Assembly: GCA_932294295.1 (NCBI GenBank)
Contig: OW028585.1
Span: 31,213,220 to 31,277,219 of the forward strand
Length of the DNA stretch: 64,000 nucleotides
Source of the DNA: Alitta virens
Lineage: Eukaryota; Annelida; Polychaeta; Phyllodocida; Nereididae
Reading direction: 5' to 3'
The position numbers and the translations under genes are program-made. Each line of letters begins with the position of its first letter. The first letter of the stretch is position 1. This document shows, piece by piece, positions 1 through 10,644 of the stretch. The notes under the pieces are model-generated. The model saw only the letters and a list, made by a program, of their open reading frames with translations, made no database searches and was not told the origin of the DNA.

Positions 1-254
1 GATGAGATGATGATGAGTACATCCCATGTGATGGTACAGGGACTGAGATGTGGCTCAAAAACAGTGCAGGGAGTGGGCATTGAACCCATGCACAGACAGT
101 CACTGCCTTTTTCTATGTGTGTGTGAAATGCTGTTTGAGATTGGTTGATTTCTATGCACTTGCCATAACTGTTCTAAAGATACCAAAAAGCCAACCAATA
201 CAATTTCAATTGAGGAGTCTCCCTTCACACTCTTGTAATAAGAAAACTGCCAGA
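1..254. other. Left flank of the tandem duplication, no gene seen
   Basis: I see no gene, repeat family or RNA here. It is not repeated at the second unit start near 19742, which places the left edge of the duplicated unit close to 255. The only open frames are short and lack coding character. Confidence 0.5.
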
Positions 255-795
255 ACTCTTTTTTTATTATTAAGGGTCATTGACAGAAAAATATTATGGC
301 TCAAGTGATTGCCATGGTAGCCACATATGAAATATTTTTCGCTGTTTCACCAAGTCCTATCTTTTAGCGTTGTTTTCACCAAAAACATGGTCAAAATGTG
401 AAGTTAATATTTTTTTATGGAGATACTTTCCTAGACATTCTAGTCATATCCCCATTTAAAGTAACAATTTTACAACTTATTTGTGCAATCAAATTTGTTG
501 GCAATCATTAAAAAAAGGTACTTATGCCATAAATCTTTAGAAAATTCAACATTATAAAACATAGAAAATATTTTGATCTTGTCTTGAATTTCTTGCAATA
601 AAACGGCCGTAGTTTGTTTTATTCAGTGTTACATTTTCTTTCATAACTTTGTAATTTTCATAATAAAGCTCACAAACCCCATATCCATGGCAACCATTAG
701 ACTAGGGATCTATGGATTTGCTAATTCGTCACTTATCACCCAATGCTCAATTTTCTCCGTCAGTGGCTCTTAAGTGTGTTTGTCTGAGTATTTTA
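255..795. other. AT-rich start of the duplicated unit, no gene seen
   Basis: The first about 330 bp are matched at 19742-20080. After that copy 2 jumps to the match of 1471, so 589-1470 is present only here. No coding signal or known repeat was recognised before the palindromic element that starts at 796. Confidence 0.5.
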
Positions 796-983
796 CAGTC
801 AAATTCATAGAGATGTAAACAAATCTCTTGGACTTCAGAGCTAAACTCCAGATGATGTCATGTAAATCTGGGACTCTTAGTGGTTAAAGGAAAACCTCAG
901 CCGAAGAGATTCCTACAATTGTATCAGCTGGAGTCGAGCTTCTAAGCCTCATTGATTGGTTTCCAACTCTATGCATTTGGCTG
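796..983. mobile_element. Palindromic MITE, family P, degenerate
   Basis: The ends form an imperfect inverted repeat: CAGTCAAATTCATAGAG at the left and the complement of CAGCCAAATGCATAGAG at the right. Related palindromes lie at 4298-4424 and 11337-11535, and a half element begins near 6244. No open reading frame is present, as expected of a non-autonomous element. The superfamily cannot be told because no clean target-site duplication is visible. Confidence 0.55.
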
Positions 984-989
984 CAGTTT

Positions 990-2290
990 ATGATCATTTG
1001 AAAAATATTTCATGTCAATTAGAATATAATGTTAATCCCAGACCATTTCGTTTGGGAAATGTCGGATCAAAATTACTTTTGAGTAAACTGTGATTTACAA
1101 AATCACTATTCCTACCACAAAACTAGTGGTGAAGAACTACAAAGTTGCATTATATCCACTGTGGCCGAACTAAATGAAGTTTGCCTTTAAACGTCACCGT
1201 GAGAGCCAGCCAGCAATTTACCGCAATTAGCCAAACACAACTTCAGTTGTCACCGAATCCTTTGTCAACTCCACAGAGTGCCATTTAAGACTCTATTATC
1301 TAACAGTGAATTCCTTGCTGTACTTGTATGTTCCTTTTGCACTCCCCTCTAATTGGTATTCCTCAAATTCTGCCACCAAACTCCAGTTTAAGATATATTC
1401 TCTAGTACTGCAAACAGCATATTACCAAATAAAAAAGCAATCTCTTTCTTTTCTTAAGATTTTTCTAAGAATATTGTTCTTCGTTTTATGTTTTTGTGAT
1501 ATATCTGGCCTCTCAAACAGACAAACTTGACAATCTCATTACTTCAACACAAAAATACCACTCCTACACGAGTCTAGAATAATGATATTTTTTTGCATTT
1601 CGCCCCAGTAGAATTGTATATATATGAATTGCATCAGTGCACCATAGCTTCTAAGAAGAAAGTTAGCAAACTGCAATTAGTTTATTATAGAATGCACAGT
1701 CTTTCAGTCCAATAAGCAGAAAGTCAGTCAGACAGTCAGACAGTCAATCAGACGGTCAGCTAGTCAGTCAGGCAGTCAGCACGTTAGTCAGTTAGTCAAT
1801 CTGCCTGATCATTAAGAATTACCAGTATTAAATAATGAATCAAGTAAATGGTAGAATAGTAGAAAAGATGAATAAATCAATGAATGATACCAGTCAATAT
1901 ATAAATGAAATTTATTTATTAATCATTCAATCAATCAATCCAGTCTTTCAGTCAGACAAAACAAAATAGAGTCTTGTATAGGAAAGTAGGTTAAATTTGT
2001 GCCTTGTACTCGGTTTCTATGTTGACGTAAGTAAAAACACCCCACCCATGGGTATATGTGTGACATGGACTCTGATGTCACTAGATAGCATTCCAAATAT
2101 AGCTCCAAATTGGGACATCTTTTCTATATTGGCTGCCATCGGGACAACATCATATTAACATTGATGAAATCGCACCAACTGCCATGTTATACGGGTCTTT
2201 CATCTCATCGTTATGACTGCCTGTGCATGGTTATATAAGCTGATAAGCTTCAGAACAATAGAAATAAAACAATATAATATGAGACAGCAC
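990..2290 (+). repeat. Arm 1 of a large inverted repeat (repeat R)
   Basis: Read in reverse complement, this segment matches 10645-11330 followed by 7230-7690. It contains a (GTCA)n-like run at 1720-1800, a SINE-B fragment around 1993-2265 and a family M MITE remnant near 2089-2170 within that SINE. The opposite arm is split by about 2.95 kb of LINE-derived sequence, so this arm shows the pre-insertion arrangement. No coding capacity was seen. Confidence 0.7.
1715..1800. repeat. Degenerate (GTCA)n microsatellite
   Basis: Runs of GTCAGTCAGACAGTCA and variants occur here. The counterpart in copy 2 is at 20330-20405. The opposite arm of repeat R has it as (TGAC)n at 10713-10750. Confidence 0.85.
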
Positions 2291-2335
2291 TGTCATATAA
2301 TGCAAATGGTTTCTTTGACATTTGATGGCTCTTAG

Positions 2336-2724
2336 AATCAGAATCAAAATCAGAATAATGGTATATGTAATATGAGGGGACACCTCCAAGACATGGAATG
2401 TCGCTGCTGAGGTGCCCCGCAGACTTCAGAGAGACTCCCAACAAAAACCTTTCAAAAACAACAGTTTATTCATTTAAACAGAAAAAGAAAGTTAAGGTTG
2501 AACCAGATAAATATGTAGGGTAAAATAACAGAGCACAGAGCTATAAATACATGATAAAAGCCACCCTACAAAAAAAAGAGAAGAAAAAGAAACAAAAAAC
2601 ACTCACATGTATTAATATGGCACTATTACACTGTAGGTGGGGTAACTGGGTAGTTCATAAGAAAATGAGCAGGTCACTTTGATAAATTCACATGCTCTAT
2701 ATAGCGTAGCATTTTCTAACCATT
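2336..2724. mobile_element. 389 bp segment present only in copy 1, flanked by TCTTAG
   Basis: The segment is bracketed by the direct repeat TCTTAG (2330-2335 and 2724-2729). Copy 2 has a single, slightly different TCTTGG at 20942-20947 with the flanks joined. This fits insertion of an unidentified element with a 6 bp target duplication, or deletion from copy 2 between short direct repeats. No ORF or terminal inverted repeat was recognised. Confidence 0.5.
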
Positions 2725-3029
2725 CTTAGTATTTCCTGAGTGTACCAAAAAATCTGTGGCATTAATTAATGAGAAAACATATAAGGAGACAGAATTGGTA
2801 TAAATACTCACTAATCCCTATTCAGAAGGAAATATGATGACCTTCTATGACAATACATACATTGACCAAGTTACTGACAAATGTTTAATCAGACCCATTA
2901 TAGCAAAAACACAATTATGAAAAAAATGTTATCGGCACATAATTAAACCAGGTTATAAATATCGAAAACTTCATGAAAGTGCAAAATAGTTCATTGCAAG
3001 GGGTTTGTCTATTAGATTATTTCTAGTAA

Positions 3030-3195
3030 ATGTTATCTATCTATCTATCTATCTATCTATCTGTCTGTCTATCTATATATGGATCTATCGATATATCTAT
3101 CTATCTATCTATCTGTCTGTTGCGCTATCTAGCTGTCTGTCTGTCTGTACGTCGGTCTGTCTGTCTGTCTGTCTGTCAATCTATCTATCTATCTG

Positions 3196-3238
<43 letters not shown>

Positions 3239-3470
3239 GTCTGTCTATCTATATATGGATCTATCGATATATCTATCTATCTATCTATCTGTCTGTTGCG
3301 CTATCTAGCTGTCTGTCTGTCTGTACGTCGGTCTGTCTGTCTGTCTGTCTGTCAATCTATCTATCTATCTGTCTATCTATCTATCTGTCTATCTATCTAT
3401 CTATCTATCTATCTATATATCTTTCTGTCTACCTATCTATTTATCTATCTTTCTATCTGTTTTCTTTATG
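3030..3470. repeat. (TATC)n / (TGTC)n compound microsatellite with a 176 bp higher-order repeat
   Basis: Tetranucleotide TATC and TGTC blocks carry an irregular internal segment (GGATCTATCG at 3081 and again at 3257) repeated at a 176 bp period. Long open frames translating as YLSI/CLSV repeats are by-products of the tetranucleotide run. In copy 2 the same array is split by the LTR element (21272-21558 and 33813-34440). Confidence 0.95.
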
Positions 3471-3482
3471 TTTAATTCTTTT

Positions 3483-3790
3483 CTTTCCTTCATAAAGCAT
3501 CCTAATCTCGGATAACATACCATCCATGTCGGTTAGACTTCAACCAAGTGTCAATCGGCTGACATCGGTGAAATATTAGGTCAACATTGACTGGATCAGG
3601 GATGCCATCTGAGAATCCTAATATAGAGAAGACAAAGCAGGGAGAAGATACAAATAAGGCAGACAGCATAATAAAAACCTGAAAGGTCACGAAGCAATCA
3701 AAACTCTACCTAACTCTTCAACCTTTCGGTGTGGCTGGTAGGAGACCGTTTTTGTCACTGCGGGTCAGGAAAAGGAAGCCTTTATGAATA
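3483..3790 (-). mobile_element. Retroposon 3' end with GAAA-type tail (family Q)
   Basis: Read on the minus strand, this ends in GATTAGGATGCTTTATGAAG followed by a GAAA-like run that merges into the microsatellite. The same terminal motif ends the SINE at 6915-7219, and the interior at 3620-3690 matches 6700-6790 in reverse. I take it as the 3' part of a LINE or LINE-tailed SINE. The 62-codon frame at 3502-3690 shows no domain I recognise. Copy 2 has it at 34458-34765. Confidence 0.55.
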
Positions 3791-4145
3791 AATCAAATTT
3801 ACAGTAGGCAGAGTTAGCTATGATTGTCATGTAAAAAAAAAAGTGTCGTAATTGACATGTAGTTGAAGTCACGTTGTCACAGGGGTCACACAATTTACAG
3901 TTGATTAAAAAAAATATGAAAGAACAAAACAGACCTGGTCCGAACGTCTAACCTCAGATCGCTACTGTCGTCTGCTGGATGAAGGTCTGATGGAATTTAT
4001 TTGGAACAACAATCTCAGTGATTCCTTATGTAATTTATATATATATATTAATTATTAGAATACGTTAAAATTAGCAGTAACGCACTTCACGCAACAATGT
4101 ATAATTTCATCGCTGATCCCTGTTGATCTGCACATTCAAACCTCC

Positions 4146-4239
4146 CAGATAGCTTTCCAAATCAGAGCAGCGTTGCTTCTACATCGTTTTGATGTCGCTG
4201 ACATCGTACTGTCATCGATACAATTTGGAATGCTATCTG
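4146..4239. mobile_element. Palindromic MITE, family M
   Basis: It starts CAGATAGCTTTCCAAAT and ends with the near complement ATTTGGAATGCTATCTG. The interior contains GACATCG-type motifs shared with 15459-15564. It is too short to code. The counterpart in copy 2 is 35122-35215. Confidence 0.75.
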
Positions 4240-4297
4240 TGCTGTATTAAGCGGTCACCGAATGGAATTGATCAATTGGCCATTATGACAAATTTTA

Positions 4298-4424
4298 TAG
4301 ACTTGGAAGAAAAACTTGAGAGGACGTCATGTGAATCCTGGACTCTCATTGGCTAAAGCAGTCCCTCGGCCAATGAGAGTCCTGGATTCACATGACGTCC
4401 TTTGGTGCTCAGTTTCCAAGTCTA
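4298..4424. mobile_element. Near-perfect palindromic MITE, family P
   Basis: The two halves are inverted copies: TAGACTTGGAA at the left end, TTCCAAGTCTA at the right end, and the interior GACTCTCATTGGC against GCCAATGAGAGTC. Transcribed RNA would fold into a long hairpin. Copy 2 has it at 35274-35400. Confidence 0.85.
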
Positions 4425-4429
4425 CGAAA

Positions 4430-5035
4430 TTGACTGTAAGACAGGTAGCCGTTTAAGGGAGGAGTAAAAGAGGCATATAAAAACCCATTTTGCAGGGATT
4501 TGGAAGTGGTAGATAATTCTATATAGATGGCCATTAGGGCAGGTTCATATTTCAATTTGCTCAGATGCTCGTTCTGATGCAATCGCAATCGATTAGCATG
4601 TGATTTTCAGACTGCCAGACGCCAGTCCCTAACCTTACTAACATGGCTTCTTATCACATCACATTTGCATTTAACACCGGTCGCATCACATTAAATTATC
4701 ACGAAAGCATTATATATATATATATATATATAGCCATCTTGTGTAACATATACCGAGAGGTCAACGATTGGACGAAGCCACTGAAAGCATTTACATAAAG
4801 CCATAAAATATTCTCTCCCCCCCCCCATATCTCATGATGACAGCAACATGGGCACTAACTTGTAAAGCTAAAAGACTCGGGGTATAGTGGTGACTGGTCA
4901 GCATGATATACATATTTAATATGGCTTTTCCATATCATTTCCACATATATCTGGCGCGGTAATATTTTTGGAAATTTTTTCGGGGGAAATCATGACTTTT
5001 TGGTGTTTTTCAGCATTTCCATAAAATGCACCTGA
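4430..5035. other. Spacer with a (TA)n run, no gene seen
   Basis: It contains a (TA)n tract around 4710-4732 and a C-run near 4819. No reading frame with coding character and no repeat family other than the tandem duplication was recognised. Confidence 0.5.
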
Positions 5036-5039
5036 CAAC

Positions 5040-5040
5040 G

Positions 5041-5084
<44 letters not shown>

Positions 5085-5222
5085 CTATCTATCTATCTAT
5101 CTCTATCTCTATCAATTTTTATCTATCTCTCTCTCTCTCTATCTCTCTCTCTCTCTCTATCTATCTCTCTATCCATCTATCTACCTATCTATCTATCCAT
5201 CTATCCATCTATCTATCTATCT
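5040..5222. repeat. (TATC)n/(TC)n microsatellite
   Basis: TATC, TCTC and CATC blocks run directly into a tRNA-headed SINE at 5225. The overlapping open frame (IYLSIYLS) is microsatellite translation. The counterpart in copy 2 is 36017-36240. Confidence 0.95.
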
Positions 5223-5224
5223 AG

Positions 5225-5420
5225 TGCAGCAGGCAGGGTGGTCTGGCGGAAAGACGCTTGCCTGCTCCAGGGGCCCGGGCACCCTTCATGAGCGACATCC
5301 AGCTCAGATTTGATGTTAAACTGGTGGTCCTTTGCACTGGTGTGTCTATGCAGGGGCAAGTAAAAGACCCCATCATAGGGGTAAATCTGCCAGTATCAAA
5401 CAACAAACGACTACACAGTA
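5225..5420 (+). mobile_element. tRNA-derived SINE, family B, partial
   Basis: An A-box-like TGGTCTGGCGG follows the microsatellite. The body has the family B motifs: a GACATCCAGCT segment, then GGGGCAAGTAAAAGACCCCA. Better copies at 53545-53828 (minus) and 54178-54480 (plus) define the family. Copy 2 has it at 36245-36440. Confidence 0.7.
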
Positions 5421-6243
5421 AGTAGTGTGCTATCTGGTCACATATCTACTACCACTCACACTTAATGACATATGTATATATATATATATATATATATATT
5501 GAGTCAGATTTGGACGTGCCAGAATTGCTGTTTTTTTGTGTGTGTATGTAACAGTCAGAAAATTGCATCATCAACCAGATTCCAATAATAACTCAAGAGA
5601 CAATTGATAGTGACAGAGGTAAACCCTGGGTCACAAGTGCAATATGCTGAGCATATTATGCTCTATGACTGACAATGAATTGCAAGACAAAAAAGAACAA
5701 GGATTATATAAGGTGACCAATATATCTGGTTGGTTGACAGATTATATTGTATTTGTATATTGTGTATTACTAATTGTGTCATGTTATATTCTCCAATGAA
5801 ATGTGCTTGTCCAATGAGATATTCTCATCCACACCATGTGACAACCATAAAAGATATATTGGACAGTAAAATGTATATTTGGATAAAAACAAGAATATTG
5901 GAAATTAAATGTCATATTGGACAGAAAAAGAGTAATATTGGATCCCTTGTCAAGTGACTGGCCAATCAGAGGTTAGTAGAAACTTGGCTTTCTTTTCATT
6001 GAAGAATATTACGCACATGGTTCATGGAAAGTCTCCAATATAAAACTTTTATTGGATCCAGAAAAGCTATAAGGACTCCTTGTCATCCACCATTTGTATA
6101 ATATTATTTAGCTGTATTGTGCTTATTCATGATTTTGCAGCCCGTTGCCACAATATTTGTCAAAAATCCCACAAATGGAGTCAGTTCTATTGTGGTTCGT
6201 TTATGTCACACTGCCTTACAGTTCTTTTTTTTTAGCTATTTGT
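5420..6243. other. AT-rich spacer, no gene seen
   Basis: It has a (TA)n tract at about 5467-5500 and several scattered ATATTGGA motifs between 5860 and 5945. Open frames here are short and conserved with copy 2 only because the DNA is duplicated. Confidence 0.45.
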
Positions 6244-6640
6244 TACAGCCAAATTCATTGACTTGGAAACGAATCTCATATTCTTGGAAGATAACTCCAG
6301 ATTATTATTATATATTATTATTAAAAAAAAACATTTATATAGTGCCAGTATCAATTAAAGAGGTTTAAAATTCAAAGGTGCTTTACAAAGGAATAAATTA
6401 AGATAGATGTATAATGTAAATGTAAATTGATAAAGATCGATGAGATTACATTGGATAAAAGTTGATGTCCATATGCATCTCTGAGAAGTTTAGTTTTTAG
6501 AATCTTTTTTTAAAGTGTCCACATTTGAAACAGTTCGTATATTTTCTGGACGGTTGGTTCCAACTGATGATATGTGAAACCAGGATTCCAATTAGTTAAG
6601 GGAGTCATTCAGCAAATGGGATTCCTGCATTCAAATATAC
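6244..6640. other. Half of a family P palindrome plus unrecognised sequence
   Basis: The left half, CAGCCAAATTCATTGACTTG, begins at about 6245. The expected right half is replaced by unrelated AT-rich sequence, with a family-like GTGAAACCAGGATTCC segment near 6567. It looks like a family P element broken by an insertion. Confidence 0.4.
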
Positions 6641-6689
6641 TGTCAAAAGCAAGTATGCAATGAGCTGTCTTTGAAACTAGTGAAAGGTT

Positions 6690-6914
6690 GATGAGTCAGG
6701 TAGAATTTTGATTGCTTGTGACCTTTCAGTTTTTTATTGTTCTGCCTGCCTTATTTTTATCTTCTCCCGCCTTTGTCTCTTCTACTTTACGGTGATCCAC
6801 CACTGGTTACAGGAAATTACAATAGGCCTATGTACACATATAACAAGGTTGTTTTTCCTGAATATTATGGGTGTGTTACATTTTTAGAAGAGATCTCATA
6901 GCTTTCAGGAAAAA
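6690..6914 (+). mobile_element. Family Q retroposon fragment
   Basis: The stretch 6700-6790 is the inverted match of about 3620-3690. It stands directly upstream of the family A SINE and shares the same retroposon end further downstream. Confidence 0.45.
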
Positions 6915-7219
6915 AGGGGGTGGGGCCTAGCTCAATGGTAGTGTGCTGGGCATCCAACCACTGGGTCCCTGGTTCAATTCCCGGTCCAGCCTCAGTTGGA
7001 TGGCTGTTTCATCCATCATCTCATTGCCATGGTCGCTGCCTGTCCTAATTAGCCCATCAGGTGCAGAAATACTGGACGTGAAGCCCCAATCCACCCACCC
7101 ACCCAGCTAATGTAATTGTTGGCCAACTTTGTCTGACACTGAGTTGACATCTAACCTATGAGGCATGATTCGGGGATTAGGATGCTTCATGAAAGAAAGA
7201 AAGAAAGAAAGAAAGAAAT
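6915..7219 (+). mobile_element. tRNA-derived SINE, family A, with LINE-like tail and (GAAA)n end
   Basis: The pol III promoter is clear: A box TAGCTCAATGG at 6928-6938 and B box GGTTCAATTCC at 6971-6981. A tRNA-unrelated body follows, then a tail ending GGGGATTAGGATGCTTCATG and a (GAAA)n run. The tail motif is shared with the family Q fragment at 3483, suggesting the SINE borrowed the 3' end of its LINE partner. It is a mobile repeat rather than a functional tRNA gene. Copy 2 counterpart: 37928-38231. Confidence 0.85.
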
Positions 7220-7229
7220 TTAAAAAAAA

Positions 7230-7690
7230 AAGAATTATATTCCAGTGTTGTTTCATATTATATTGATATATTCCTATTGGTCTGAACCTTTATTGACTTA
7301 TATAACCATGCACAGGCAGACATAAGGATGAGATGAAAGACCCGTATGACATGGCAGGTCGGTGCGATGTCAACAATGTTAATACGATGTTGTATTTTAC
7401 CGATGGCAGCCAATATTGAAATTACGTCCCAATTTGAGGCTATTTGGAATGCTAGTGACATCAGAGTCCATGTCACACATATACCCGTGGGTGGGGTGTT
7501 TTTACTATGTCAACATTCAAACTGACTACAAGGCACAAATGTAACCTCGTTTGCTACACAAGACTCTATTTTGTGTTTTCTGGCATGAAAAACTGGATTG
7601 ATGGATTGAATGATTAATGAATAAATGAATTCATGTAGATATCGATGATTGATTGAGTCTTTCATTCATTCATTGTTTATCTAACAAACA
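7230..7690 (-). repeat. Arm 2 of inverted repeat R, outer part
   Basis: This is the reverse complement of about 1900-2290, including the SINE-B fragment and the family M remnant. It breaks off near 7690, where LINE-derived sequence starts, and resumes near 10645. Confidence 0.7.
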
Positions 7691-7702
7691 TAACATGCCT
7701 AA

Positions 7703-8731
7703 TATAAGATAAGATAAAATTTTATTTAAAGTTGGTGGTTTTGCAAATCACAATAAAACATAGGCTATAAAAGCTTTTTGCCGACAGAAAATTGTGACAA
7801 AAAACAAGGTGAAATATTTACAAATGAATAGATGAGAAATAAATAGATGAGTTGGTAACATTGTGTAAATTAAATTTTACAGGCTGTTTCTTTTACATAA
7901 AAATGCAGTTGCCACATTGACATGTACTTAGAACATTGCTACTTCTTAAACAATTTTTGAATTGCATAAAATCAGTTGAGTTCTTTACATTGATAGGTAA
8001 AGCATTCTACACCAGAGGACCTGGATAAGCAATTGAACGCATGCCAAATTAATTTGAAGTTATCCCTCATATCATATGGAGTGACTTGTCTAGTAAAGTA
8101 GGGATTTTCCACTGGAGGTGCCATATCGTAAAGCACTTTGTAAACAAATTCAGCTAGATTAATTTTACGTGTAACATATAACATTCTTTTACCTCTCTTT
8201 AACAATAAGTCATCATAGGGGCTATCATAGTCATTGCAGATGAGTCTTATCATCCTTTAGTTTAGTTTTTCAAGTTTTTTATCCTGCCCTATTGTAAAAG
8301 AATTATAGACAGTTGAGCAATAAACACAGTTTGAAGCTACAAAAGGTTCATAGATCCTGAGTTTACTTGTATATTCAAGGTTTTTACATAGCCTCTGTAG
8401 GGCATTTATCTGCCGAGCTGCTTTTTTACAGATAAGTCATACATGGTTGTGAAAGTTTAACTTGCTATCAAAGTTTACCCCCAGTAGTTTAACAGTGGTG
8501 TATGACTTGATTACATGACTACCAATTTCAAAGTCAATGGATACATTCTGTTTGCTAAGGCAGATGGCCTGAAATTTAGATTACATTAAACCATCTCATT
8601 GCTTGTTGAGAGGCTTGTTCTAATGTGCTTTTAATTATAGATGGGTTACTGTGTGAGAAAGACAGTGTGTTGTCATCAGCATAATTATATACATCGCATG
8701 TGCTTTGCAGATCATGCATGTAAAAATGACT
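7703..8731 (-). pseudogene. Degenerate LINE reverse transcriptase fragment (CR1/Jockey-like)
   Basis: On the minus strand the frame contains VYNYADDNTLSFS, the RT catalytic YADD box (codons at 8672-8683). Downstream come LLGVNFDSKLNFHNHV, an ICKKAARQINALQRL segment and YEPFVASNCVYCSTVYNSF, all typical of the thumb region of CR1/Jockey-type non-LTR retrotransposons. The longest open piece is 93 codons (7972-8253). One frameshift near 8580 and two in-frame stops break the frame, and the endonuclease and upstream RT are absent (5' truncation). The 3' side ends near 7703 in a short ATAAG-type repeat. Copy 2 keeps the same remnant, so the damage predates the duplication. Confidence 0.82.
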
Positions 8732-9234
8732 GAATTTCGTGTAACACAAGCTCAAAAAAGCAATTTTTGGCCTTGCAAAGTTACACTAAGCAGGTACTAG
8801 GCAGTCCAGCAAAGGCTCCAATAAATAAGTCGAGATTGGGTTCCAAACTAGCCAATCAGCAGTGACCCAAACGTTATATTTAAATTGACCCCGCCATGAC
8901 ATGGCCTGACCACTACCCTTGGCCAATGAAGTCACTCCTTCAACTCAAAAGGGTAAAAATATGTTGCAGTGGATACATCCACTATGAACCACGGGGGTTT
9001 TGTTCACTCTGGAAGTTGTGTTTATACATTAATTGACGCTATGAAAACTGTTTTGACACTCCATATGAGTGGATATCATACACTGTTAACGGCGGACAAG
9101 CCCATCTAATTGTTTTTGTTAGTTTGACAGCTCTGACCATGTGAGCCACATGAATAAATTATGATAATACCTCAACTTTGTGAGATTTGCCTTGGGTACA
9201 TTGCCTGGGTGACACTATAGGACTCATCACCCCT
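8732..9234. other. Spacer between two LINE fragments, no gene seen
   Basis: It has no recognised domain, repeat or RNA. It may be LINE-derived non-coding sequence or an independent insertion; the sequence alone does not tell. Confidence 0.4.
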
Positions 9235-10056
9235 AAACATGCTCTAAAAATGTTTGACACATATATTTTACCAGTCCTTGAATTTAATTGTGGAATATGA
9301 TCCAGTCACAAACCTGTCAATGAACTAGAAAATGTACAATTAGGATAATATCTGAAAAATATGCTAGGAGTTAGGAGACAGACCTCATCGCAAGCAGTGT
9401 ATGGTGAGACTGGCAGATTCCCATTACATATGCGGCCACAGTTTAGAATAATCAACTACTGGATTAAAATGGAAAAACTGCCAGCTAATAATCTTCTTAA
9501 AACATTTCTAAATGAGCAAAAAGAGATTAAAACTTCTGGTAATAACGCTTGAGTTGCAAAAATTATTCATATACTCAATGAACATTATCCACAAAGAGAC
9601 CATGTAAGACTTGCAAATGATGAGCTAGAATCTATTATTAAAACATTCAAATCTAAAATTTATGAGAAATGTCAGGAAACTATACTAGCTGAAATCAATG
9701 ACTCTACACTACAGCCAAAACTTAAAACTCATAAACTCATCAAGACTGATTACAGGCTAGAACCCTACCTTCTACTAAACCTTAGCAGAAAAATGTATAA
9801 TAAAATAGCCAGATTTCGAGTAAGCTCACATACTTTACGAATTGAAATAGGTAGACATGAAAACCCCGTATTGCCAGCAGTTGAGAGATTATGCCAAAAT
9901 GCAATATGCATGAAATTGAAGATGAAAAACATTGTCTCATAGTATGTCGACAAAATAAACTTAATCATGAGGAACTCCTTCATAAAGTAACTAATGATTA
10001 CATAGATAACTTTGAGTAACTAAACAATAAAGATAAATTCAAGACCATCATGTGAG
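9235..10056 (+). pseudogene. Degenerate C-terminal part of a second LINE ORF2
   Basis: The plus strand reads ALKMFDTYILPVLEFNCGI, then MLGVRRQTSSQAVYGETGRF and FRIINYWIKMEKL, and later KMYNKIARFRVSSHTLRIEI. This layout (LGV..T...AVYGE.GR..L, then a short R.SSH.L.IE motif) is what I know from the C-terminal region of invertebrate non-LTR retrotransposon proteins. In-frame stops (before 9361 and at 9550) and a frameshift near 9895 show it is dead. The RT catalytic core is not included. It points opposite to the 7703-8731 fragment, so the two are separate insertions or one rearranged element. Confidence 0.7.
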
Positions 10057-10644
10057 TATTGATTATTAGTACATTTTTGAGTCATCATCCATCGTCCGGC
10101 ATTAAACATGTTGAACATCATTCTGAGAGTCTCTGCATTATAAGCCTTCGTATTCCATATCTCTGCTCTCATGTAGTCTTACATATGTGTATATATGTTC
10201 CCATTAAGGTTCTCATTACCTATGTGTTAGATTATTTGGTTATGGATAATGCTGTTAGATGTATATACAAGTATAGAGAAAACAAAATAGAATTTCACAA
10301 TGAAAACTGTACACTATTATGTTGGTATTGTATTGGAACTGTCTTTGATACATGCTGGAACTCTTCGGACAATGACTAGGTCAGCGCAATGCTGCTAGTC
10401 GACAGATAAGTCTCCAGTACGGTACAAGTGCTAAGAAACCAGACAACTTAACAAGGTCAACAAAATGCTGCAAGTGTCTGTTGCTTGATTCAATTTCTAA
10501 CTAATTTTTGCAAAATTGATATTAAAAAAATATTTATTGTAGCTGGAACCTAGTTTTATTCATAAATTTTTCTTATACTTTCATTGGTACTGTATGTCAT
10601 TTACTGCATATGTCATGAATGACACGAAGCTGTCAAATTAAAGA
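10057..10644. other. Probable LINE 3' region, no gene seen
   Basis: The sequence between the LINE frame and the resumption of repeat R near 10645. A 106-codon frame (10059-10379) is kept open in both copies but has low complexity and no motif I recognise. Three base differences between copies over its length do not indicate selection. Confidence 0.4.

Noticed and set aside
3005..3475. 156-codon frame of YLSI/CLSV repeats (similar frames at 5026-5313, 34107-34490 and 36001-36330)
   Set aside because: These are translations of TATC/TGTC tetranucleotide arrays; the reading is open because the repeat lacks stops.
6915..6990. Functional tRNA genes at the SINE heads
   Set aside because: Only the A and B boxes are conserved; acceptor and anticodon stems do not pair properly and the sequence continues into a SINE body.
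10059..10379. 106-codon plus-strand frame conserved in both tandem copies
   Set aside because: Conservation follows from recent duplication, the composition is AT-driven, no domain is visible, and it lies just after a dead LINE.
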